NCBI GenBank assembly: GCA_018644745.1
Contig: JABGPX010000307.1
Location: 1-5,571, forward strand
DNA length: 5,571 bases
Direction of reading: 5' to 3'
Source: Spirochaetales bacterium
GTDB lineage: Bacteria > Spirochaetota > Spirochaetia > ARS1246
In this document: one piece after another, positions 1-5,571 of the stretch
How the letters are laid out: the number at the start of each line of letters is the position of its first letter
Position numbering within the stretch: position 1 is the first letter of the stretch
Notes under the pieces: generated by a model
Told to the model about the DNA's origin: nothing
Databases searched by the model: none
What the model saw: only the letters and a program-made list of their open reading frames with translations
Made by a program: the position numbers and the translations under genes

Positions 1-1
1 C

Positions 2-664
2 ATGGGCTTGGAGGAACTGCTCTACGCCTTGTATGAGAAGCCGGAAATGGTGCACCGATTTATGGCGTTTATGAGAGACGCTGTCTACAGTAACCTAAAT
101 CAAGGCGAGGCGGCCGGTGATTTCAGCACCGCGGAAACCCAGAATTTTATGGTACCGGCGTTTTCCGATGTTCTTCCCGACCCGGCGGCAAATACCCATG
201 GTGCAAAGCTCAAGGACCTCTGCTTCTTTACCCATTCCCAGGAGTTTGAAGCAGTGAGTCCGGAGCAGCATGAAGAATTCCTCCTCGAATACCAATTATC
301 AATTACCCAGCTCTTCGGCAGGGTAGCTTACGGGTGCTGCGAAACATTGGACACCAAGCTCGATATTCTGAAGAGGATTCCCAATCTATATAAGGTTCTC
401 GCCGGTCCGTTGGCTGATGTGTCGAAGTACCCAGGAAAAATCGCCGACGGCTGTGTCATTTCCTGGCGGCCAAACGCTGCACCGATGGTCTGCCGCGGGT
501 TTGATTCCGAGAATGTAAGACGCATAATCCGCGATGGTTTGGAGAAGACCCGCGGATGTCCGGTAGAAATTCATCTCCACGAACCGATGACCATTGAAGG
601 TGATATATCAAGGTTGGCCAAATGGGCGGAAATTACCGTCCAGGAAGCGATCAGGATTGCATAG
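2..664 (+). CDS. Uroporphyrinogen decarboxylase-like (URO-D/MtaA superfamily) protein, C-terminal part, 5' end outside window
   Basis: Seen: 220 codons open from the left window edge to a TAG stop. The methionine at base 2 is probably internal, because the text that follows (GLEELLYALYEKPEMVHRFM) reads like the middle of a URO-D-like TIM barrel, and family members are usually about 350-400 residues. Recognisable blocks, in visible numbering, are a QEFEAVSPEQHEEF segment near 80-93, YGCCE at 110-114, then LKRIPNL and a VSKYPGKIADGCVISWRPN-type segment up to about 160. Known: the superfamily includes HemE and the corrinoid/coenzyme M methyltransferases MtaA/MtbA; the subgroup with the CCE and RIPNL blocks is common in environmental bacteria and largely uncharacterised. 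Inferred: a cytoplasmic methyltransferase-like enzyme rather than haem synthesis, given the odd neighbours and the poor match to HemE. The cysteines of YGCC could be metal ligands. The gene is probably co-transcribed with the oxidoreductase 9 bases downstream. Family call is firm; substrate is unknown. Confidence 0.85.
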   Translation: MGLEELLYALYEKPEMVHRFMAFMRDAVYSNLNQGEAAGDFSTAETQNFMVPAFSDVLPDPAANTHGAKLKDLCFFTHSQEFEAVSPEQHEEFLLEYQLSITQLFGRVAYGCCETLDTKLDILKRIPNLYKVLAGPLADVSKYPGKIADGCVISWRPNAAPMVCRGFDSENVRRIIRDGLEKTRGCPVEIHLHEPMTIEGDISRLAKWAEITVQEAIRIA

Positions 665-666
665 GA
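663..666 (+). promoter_or_regulatory. Ribosome binding site of the FAD oxidoreductase gene, overlapping the upstream stop
   Basis: AGGA lies 7 bases before the ATG at 674 and shares bases with the TAG stop (662-664) of the upstream gene. It is a short Shine-Dalgarno match. The position supports the chosen start and suggests that ribosomes finishing the first gene can feed the second. Confidence 0.55.
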
Positions 667-673
667 TCTGTAA

Positions 674-2923
674 ATGAAACACATTACCTACGAGTATGAC
701 TTTGTGGTGATAGGCGCCGGGCTTGCCGGGATAATGGCGGCGGTAAGCGCGTCTCGTCACGGGCTGAAAACAGCGCTTGTCAATGACCGGCCGGTACCAG
801 GCGGAAACGCGGGAAAGGAAATACGTATCCCTTCAGTCGGGGCTGCCAATTGCAACTTCTTTTACTCCCGTGAATCCGGGCTTACCGAAGAGCTGCTGCT
901 GGAAAATCTGTACCGAAACAAGACGAGAAATCCCGAGGGGTGGCATTTGTCGCTGTTGACTTTCCTGAAAAGAGAGCATCTTCTCGATTGCTATTATAAT
1001 ACCTATGTGAATGAGGTCGAGGTGAATGAAGGCCGATTACTGGCGGTTGGTGGTTGGACTTCTCTCACCGAGATTCGCAGGACGTTTCGCGCAAACTACT
1101 TCGCCGACTGCACCGGTGACGGTACCGTAGGCGCTCTTGCCGGTGTTTCCTTTATGATGGGCACCGAGGGTAAAGCGGAGTTTGATGAGCTCCTTGCACC
1201 AGACTTGGGGCATCCCGGTATGATGGGTATGAGTCTTCACTTTCACACCGTTGATACCGGCAAACCAATGCCGTACGAGAAACCGGAATGGGTTACTCTC
1301 GAGCTGGATAAGGATGATTTTCATATCCACCGCCCGGGAATCGGTACCTTTTCGACGCAGAAGGGCGGGTTCTGGTGGATCGAATGGGGCGGGGAACTGG
1401 ATACGGTTCACGAGACCGAAATCGCGGTAGAAAAGCTCAATCAGATTATCTATGCCATATGGGATTATCTGAAAAATCGATCAGCTATTAAAGATGAAAT
1501 CGTAAATTACGAGATGGACTGGGTCGGCACCATTCCAGGCAAGAGAGAGTCGCGACGCCTGATAGGCGATCACATTTTATGCCAGGGTGATATCGATAAC
1601 CAGCGGGAATTTGCCGACGCAGCTACCTACGGCGGGTACGGATTTGACGATCACGATGCAAAGGGTTTTTTCGACAACGATGTTCCAAGTATGCACTATT
1701 CTAACAAGGGGCCGTTCAATATTCCGCTCCGGTCCTTATATTCAACAGACATACAGAATCTCTTTCTGGCCGGGCGGGATATCAGCGCAACTCATATCGG
1801 CTTAACAGCGACGAGAGTGCAGTATACGTGCTCACAGATCGGTCAGGCGGTTGGAACCGCTGCTGCGATATGTAATCAAAAATCGATGCTGCCCCGCGAG
1901 TTGGCGACATCAGATATGGTAAGAACGTATCAGCGTACGCTGCTAAAAGATGATCACCACATACACGATATTGATTATGATGATCCGGAGAACCTTGCGG
2001 TATTTGCCGATATAAGAGCGTCATCAAATTGGAAGCTGACTGAAGTGGCGGACCTGCCGGCACCCTACGCCGCCGGGAAGGACGCACTATGGATTTTCCC
2101 GGTTGTCACTGACACTCTGGATACCTTGTCTTTCCTCGCCGATGTGATCCAGGCCGGAGTTATCACCGTAATTCTCTACGACGGTCCCGAAAATAATTCG
2201 ATGTATCCCGAAAGCGTATTAGCGACTACGACTGTGGCGGTCGAGCCGGGCAGCATGCAGTGGATCAAGGTCGAATGGCATCAGAGGATTGCCAGAAAAG
2301 GCTGGTACTTCATGGAGGTGAAAGGGCAGGATGGGCTTACCCTCTATGCTACCGATTTTTCCCCTCCCGGGGTGTTGGGCTGCTTCCCGAAGGATGCCGA
2401 TCCAATCCGACCGAATCCATATAGTCGTTGGAGCAAGCCAATTCGCCGGGAATTAACATCCGCCTCTCTCTGCTTTCGGATAGAGCCCGAGCAGGAAGTA
2501 TACGATGCACAAAACATTACAAGTCCGCGAGTGCGTCCTCACTCAGCTCCTGATCTCTGGATATCTGAGCCGATTGTTGATAATCGACACGAGTGGATTG
2601 AATTATCCTGGGACCAGGATGTACATTACGGTCGAATAGATCTGCTGTTCGACAGCACTTCCTATATCCACTTTGCTCAAACATGGACTGGAAATAAAAC
2701 TAATGTATTTCCATCATTGGTGAAGGACTATAGTATCTGCGAGCGAGATAGTGCCGGGGATTGGAACGGAATTGTAACCGAAACCGGCAACTATCAGCGG
2801 TTCAAAACTCACACCGTTCAGGGCAGAACGCGCTCACTGAGAATAGAGTTTAAAGCCACCAACGGTGCAAACCGAATACAGGTTTATGGAATTAGAGTTC
2901 ACAGATCAGGAGCCGCAAAATGA
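674..2923 (+). CDS. FAD-dependent oxidoreductase (FAD_oxidored type) with C-terminal beta-sandwich-like extension
   Basis: Seen: 749 residues. The N terminus holds a Rossmann dinucleotide-binding site, GAGLAG at 14-19, followed by NDRPVPGGN at 37-45, the family's usual DRPxxGGN motif. ADCTGDGTVG at 144-153, GKRESRR at 289-295, IPLR at 350-353 and LFLAGRDISATHIG at 363-376 are the other blocks expected of this flavoprotein family; the last is the second FAD-contact region. The catalytic part ends near residue 440. Residues from about 449 (ASSNW) to 749 are extra and beta-rich; the final part, from about 590, with EWIEL at 640-644 and a closing RIQVYGIRVH strand, resembles discoidin (F5/8 type C) folds. 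There is no signal peptide, so a cytoplasmic site is likely. Known: such enzymes abound in glycan-degrading bacteria, mostly with unknown substrates, and some relatives are mislabelled xanthan lyase. The gene is the middle of a tight three-gene operon. Family is certain; reaction unknown. Confidence 0.93.
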   Translation: MKHITYEYDFVVIGAGLAGIMAAVSASRHGLKTALVNDRPVPGGNAGKEIRIPSVGAANCNFFYSRESGLTEELLLENLYRNKTRNPEGWHLSLLTFLKREHLLDCYYNTYVNEVEVNEGRLLAVGGWTSLTEIRRTFRANYFADCTGDGTVGALAGVSFMMGTEGKAEFDELLAPDLGHPGMMGMSLHFHTVDTGKPMPYEKPEWVTLELDKDDFHIHRPGIGTFSTQKGGFWWIEWGGELDTVHETEIAVEKLNQIIYAIWDYLKNRSAIKDEIVNYEMDWVGTIPGKRESRRLIGDHILCQGDIDNQREFADAATYGGYGFDDHDAKGFFDNDVPSMHYSNKGPFNIPLRSLYSTDIQNLFLAGRDISATHIGLTATRVQYTCSQIGQAVGTAAAICNQKSMLPRELATSDMVRTYQRTLLKDDHHIHDIDYDDPENLAVFADIRASSNWKLTEVADLPAPYAAGKDALWIFPVVTDTLDTLSFLADVIQAGVITVILYDGPENNSMYPESVLATTTVAVEPGSMQWIKVEWHQRIARKGWYFMEVKGQDGLTLYATDFSPPGVLGCFPKDADPIRPNPYSRWSKPIRRELTSASLCFRIEPEQEVYDAQNITSPRVRPHSAPDLWISEPIVDNRHEWIELSWDQDVHYGRIDLLFDSTSYIHFAQTWTGNKTNVFPSLVKDYSICERDSAGDWNGIVTETGNYQRFKTHTVQGRTRSLRIEFKATNGANRIQVYGIRVHRSGAAK
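2908..2912 (+). promoter_or_regulatory. Ribosome binding site (AGGAG) of the class V aminotransferase-like gene
   Basis: A strong AGGAG Shine-Dalgarno core sits 7 bases before the ATG at 2920, inside the last codons of the oxidoreductase gene. Together with the ATGA stop/start overlap (2920-2923) it fixes the start and indicates translational coupling. Confidence 0.75.
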
Positions 2924-4077
2924 ATAATCTGAGAGAACTTTTTCTTCTCCGCCCGGAAGTGGTCTTTTTTAATCACGGATCTTTTGGTGCATGCCCTCGT
3001 CAGGTATTCGAAGTATATCAACGGTGGCAGAGGGATTTAGAGGGGCAGCCTGTCGAGTTCATACAGCGGCGACTCCGGGATCTCATGGTGGAATCCCGCG
3101 GAATTCTTGGCGAGTACGTTGGCGCTGACGGCGACGATTTGGTTTATGTCACCAATGCGTCTACGGCGATCAACATCGTCGCCAGGTCAATTTCGCTGGA
3201 GCCGGGTGATGAAGTTCTTACGACCGACCATGAGTACGGCTCGATGAATAGAGTATGGGAACTTGTGTGCGAAAAACAACGCGCCAGATACGTCCAAAGT
3301 TCCATTACGCTTCCAGCGGTGTCGCAGGACCAGATTGTCGAAGAGCTTTGGTCCGGAGTTACAAGCCGCACAAAGGTAATCTTCTTCAGCCATATTACCG
3401 CCCCCTCAGCTCTCACCCTTCCGGTGGCTGAACTGGTCAGCCGGGCACGAAAAGCGGGCATTATTGTGGTCGTGGACGGAGCTCATGCTCCCGGACAGAT
3501 ACCCCTTAATCTCGAGGAACTCGGCGCTGATTTCTACGCGGGCAACTGTCACAAGTGGATGATGGCTCCGAAGGGTGCCGGGTTTCTTTATGCGCGGCGG
3601 GAAATGCAGCATCTGCTTGAGCCGCTCATTGGCGGGCGGTCCGGCAAAGCCGCGAAAGGTTCAAAGTTTATTACCGAGCATCAGTATCACGGAACACGGG
3701 ATTATTCGACTTTTTTGTCCGTGCCCGAGGCGATCAGGTTCATGAAAGAAAATGCGTGGTCCGATGTAAGCCGATCGTGTCACGAGCTTGGGGTATTTGC
3801 AAGGGAGCAAGTTGCCGCATTAACCGGCGTACCGCAGACCACACCAAACGACGTAACCTGGTTTTCACAGATGGCCGCGCTGCATATACCGCCATGCAAT
3901 ACCCGAAAACTCAAGCAGCGGCTTCTAGACGAATACTCGATTGAGGTTCCGACGACAGGATGGAACGGTCAGCTGTATGTGCGGCTCTCTGTACAGGGGT
4001 ACAATACACGGGGTGAGGTCGAGACACTCATTCGAGCATTGGCCGCACTGCTTCCTGAGTGCGCAGTCGAACCATAA
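2920..4077 (+). CDS. PLP-dependent class V aminotransferase-fold enzyme, isopenicillin-N epimerase-like
   Basis: Seen: 385 residues, a full-length fit to the family (about 380-430). The N terminus has FFNHGSFGACP (16-26), the hallmark of CefD-like proteins. TNASTA at 78-83 is the cofactor phosphate loop. D186 in VVVDGAHAPGQ should hold the PLP pyridine nitrogen, with H189 nearby. K212 in GNCHKWMMAPKG is the expected Schiff-base lysine. HGTRD at 257-261 and a C-terminal RLSVQGYN block with R355 (probable substrate carboxylate contact) complete the set, so the enzyme looks active. No signal peptide. Known: this fold type I group covers isopenicillin-N epimerase, cysteine desulfurases, ergothioneine C-S lyase (EgtE) and many unassigned enzymes. 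Inferred: no beta-lactam or ergothioneine genes are adjacent, so the name epimerase should not be taken as function; a lyase, epimerase or aminotransferase acting on an amino-acid-like substrate is possible. Its start overlaps the oxidoreductase stop by ATGA. Confidence 0.91.
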   Translation: MNNLRELFLLRPEVVFFNHGSFGACPRQVFEVYQRWQRDLEGQPVEFIQRRLRDLMVESRGILGEYVGADGDDLVYVTNASTAINIVARSISLEPGDEVLTTDHEYGSMNRVWELVCEKQRARYVQSSITLPAVSQDQIVEELWSGVTSRTKVIFFSHITAPSALTLPVAELVSRARKAGIIVVVDGAHAPGQIPLNLEELGADFYAGNCHKWMMAPKGAGFLYARREMQHLLEPLIGGRSGKAAKGSKFITEHQYHGTRDYSTFLSVPEAIRFMKENAWSDVSRSCHELGVFAREQVAALTGVPQTTPNDVTWFSQMAALHIPPCNTRKLKQRLLDEYSIEVPTTGWNGQLYVRLSVQGYNTRGEVETLIRALAALLPECAVEP

Positions 4078-4098
4078 CCGGGTGCCGCAGTATTCAGG
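4054..4098 (+). terminator. Possible imperfect stem-loop at the end of the operon
   Basis: CCTGA (4054-4058) can pair with TCAGG (4094-4098), and TGCG (4060-4063) with CGCA (4086-4089), with a small internal loop between the two helices. The structure spans the stop of the PLP enzyme gene and fills the 21-base gap to the convergent gene. No T-run follows, so it does not look like a classical intrinsic terminator; it may act with Rho, protect the 3' end, or be chance. Confidence 0.22.
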
Positions 4099-5571
4099 CT
4101 ACCAGGGCTTAAAGTCCTCGGTAAGCCCCCACGTGCCAATGCTGAAGTTTTTAAACCCGACACGAAGCGCCGGGCTGTCAGCACGAACATGGTAGTTGCC
4201 TTGCTCAGGATCGACAAAAAGCGGATCGGCACACACGGAGCTTATGTCAAATCCCATCGCCTGCCATTCTTCCAACTCTATATCGCGGGGATCGCCGCCC
4301 CTGGGACGGATTCGCGCCACAAACCTTTCCGAAGGATTCCAGTAACAATTGCCGTTGATTTCCTCCAGCCATGGTCCGTTAACCGGCGGCATAGTAATGG
4401 CATAGATTTCGTTGCCCGTTGTTGCGCTTTTAAAATCAAAATCATGTTCTCCGCGGCTGTATGCCGGATTCATAACGGTGATGTTGTGAATGTACCTATC
4501 GTGGTTATCGATGTTGCCGACATGAAAGCTTGACGGATTCGCCGGATTGATCCAGATATTATTGCGGACGGTACGATATGCACCTTCCCGCAGCTTTACG
4601 CTCACACCTATGCAGATATTGTTGTATAACTCGTAGTTCGATGAGCCGTCATCAAGATCAATTCCCCAACCTTTGTGCTCTACAAAATAGTTATTACGAA
4701 TTGCCGTGGTTTCCATTGCATCGAATTTTACATCGCCTGCCACGATGCAGTTCCCCTTGTCCGGCCCGAAGTGGCTGTGAACGAGGCTCCAGTACCGCTC
4801 TCTGCCCCATGAGTTAAACGGGCCATGATCGTGGGTTTGCCTGCAGGTATCATGCACATGGTTGAACTCAATTACGTGGCCTCCCCACGTGCCGTCACCG
4901 ATGCATATCCCGGCTCTGGACATATCATGGATCAGATTGTGCCCAACGGTGACCCTCTTTGCCCGGGAAATGTACACGCCGGCGATTTGCTTGCCGTACT
5001 CCCCGCAGTGATGGATATGGTTATTTTCCACCCGGCACTCGAAGGGAAAGGGTTTCTGGGTTCCGGTAGTCGACTCATATTCGCCTACCAGGCATATCGC
5101 GCTATCGCCGGATTCTGAGAATGTACATCCTGTTACCGTGGCGTCGCGATTATATCTGTTGATAAATAATCCGTTTCCGCCGACCGCGTCGAAAAAGCAA
5201 TTCGATATCGTACAGTTGCGCGTTCCTTCCATTAACACCGCGCCGTCGCGTCGCAGCGCCCAGTCGCCGAGAGAAGGTATTTCATACGGTTCCATGAATG
5301 TGGATCTGGTACCCGCAAAGCGTATTCGGTCGAATGTAATACCGGAGACAGGCTTGCGCTGTGTTCCCCGTATTTCGACAAGGGTAGTAAGGAGAGGAAC
5401 TTCGACCACCGCGGAAGCCGGGTCTATCCCATCTTCCGGCATCCAGTAGAGCAAGCCGCTGTCGCTATCGAGGTACCACTCCCGGGGCGCGTCAAGTTCT
5501 TCAAATATGTTTTCGATGTAGAATCTGGATCGTTCATCGATATTTGCAGGTGAGTGGCTGAACTGGGCGCC
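4099..5571 (-). CDS. Right-handed parallel beta-helix protein, probable carbohydrate-active enzyme (GH141-like), 5' end outside window
   Basis: Seen: 490 codons open from the right window edge to a TAG stop at 4101-4099. A TTG at 5454 could be taken for the start, but the 39 codons upstream are open and encode FEELDAPREWYLDSDSG running straight into LLYWMPEDG, a typical conserved N-terminal block of this family, so the gene begins beyond the window. Numbered from the edge, beta-helix coils with NCxxxNCxF and NNxIHxCG-type Asn ladders run from about 115 to 365. HDHGPFNSWGRERYW lies at 247-261 and GWGIDLDDGS at 301-310; their Asp/His residues are candidate catalytic or metal-binding groups. The C terminus has the usual DPLFVDPEQGNYHV closing block (449-462). 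Known: this layout occurs in GH141 (fucosidase/xylanase) and related unassigned proteins. Inferred: a glycan-active enzyme, probably exported, though any signal peptide is out of view. It is transcribed convergently to the operon. Fold is firm, family number tentative. Confidence 0.88.
   Translation of the reverse strand, partial: GAQFSHSPANIDERSRFYIENIFEELDAPREWYLDSDSGLLYWMPEDGIDPASAVVEVPLLTTLVEIRGTQRKPVSGITFDRIRFAGTRSTFMEPYEIPSLGDWALRRDGAVLMEGTRNCTISNCFFDAVGGNGLFINRYNRDATVTGCTFSESGDSAICLVGEYESTTGTQKPFPFECRVENNHIHHCGEYGKQIAGVYISRAKRVTVGHNLIHDMSRAGICIGDGTWGGHVIEFNHVHDTCRQTHDHGPFNSWGRERYWSLVHSHFGPDKGNCIVAGDVKFDAMETTAIRNNYFVEHKGWGIDLDDGSSNYELYNNICIGVSVKLREGAYRTVRNNIWINPANPSSFHVGNIDNHDRYIHNITVMNPAYSRGEHDFDFKSATTGNEIYAITMPPVNGPWLEEINGNCYWNPSERFVARIRPRGGDPRDIELEEWQAMGFDISSVCADPLFVDPEQGNYHVRADSPALRVGFKNFSIGTWGLTEDFKPW
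4105..4128. repeat. Perfect 7-bp inverted repeat with 10-base loop at the convergent junction
   Basis: GGGCTTA (4105-4111) and TAAGCCC (4122-4128) are exact reverse complements separated by 10 bases. They lie in the last codons of the beta-helix gene. A hairpin could form in transcripts of either strand. No T-run follows on either strand, and the bases are also needed to encode the protein end, so a terminator role is only a possibility. Confidence 0.3.

Noticed and set aside
2..4. ATG at base 2 as the true start of the first gene
   Set aside because: The following residues match the interior of URO-D-like proteins, and the remaining 220 residues are too short for a complete barrel, so the gene starts upstream.
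1037..1411. 124-codon open frame on the minus strand inside the oxidoreductase gene
   Set aside because: It lies wholly opposite well-conserved flavoenzyme coding sequence, has no recognisable domain, and is typical of a shadow frame.
674..2923. Annotation of the flavoenzyme as xanthan lyase
   Set aside because: This label is seen on some relatives, probably through their accessory domains. The sequence shows FAD-binding motifs and no polysaccharide lyase features.
4189..4533. 114-codon plus-strand open frame opposite the beta-helix gene
   Set aside because: The minus strand encodes a clear beta-helix family sequence here. The plus-strand product has no recognisable motif.
5138..5449. 103-codon plus-strand open frame near the right end
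   Set aside because: It is antisense to the conserved N-terminal part of the beta-helix protein, with a low-complexity Arg/Ser/Pro-rich product and no family signature.

Overview
The window carries four protein genes and almost no non-coding DNA. Both ends cut through a gene. No RNA gene, insertion sequence, CRISPR array or long repeat was seen. Base composition is near 50% GC by eye and looks even across the window. The gene content is typical of bacteria with large sets of polysaccharide- or methyl-compound-degrading genes, such as Lentisphaerota, Planctomycetota, Verrucomicrobiota, some Spirochaetota and Paenibacillus-like Firmicutes. The phylum cannot be fixed from the sequence, because no ribosomal or other marker gene is present.

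Left part, plus strand (2-4077): three tightly packed genes that look like one operon. They are (1) the C-terminal part of a uroporphyrinogen decarboxylase-like (URO-D/MtaA superfamily) protein, (2) a 749-residue FAD-dependent oxidoreductase with a long extra C-terminal beta-rich region, and (3) a 385-residue class V PLP enzyme of the isopenicillin-N epimerase-like group. Genes 1 and 2 are 9 bases apart, and the gene 2 ribosome site overlaps the gene 1 stop. Genes 2 and 3 share an ATGA stop/start overlap with an AGGAG site in front, so translational coupling is likely.

Right part, minus strand (4099-5571): a right-handed parallel beta-helix protein resembling carbohydrate-active beta-helix enzymes (GH141-like is the best guess). 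It converges on the operon with only 21 bases between stop codons. Its frame is open to the window edge, so its real start lies outside and the apparent TTG start at 5454 is not real.

How the genes may work together is inference. A methyl-transfer-type URO-D protein, a flavin oxidoreductase and a PLP enzyme in one transcript suggest a small catabolic or modification pathway. The beta-helix protein next door suggests that a glycan or a decorated sugar may be the source of the substrate. No member of the three-gene set can be given a substrate from sequence alone.
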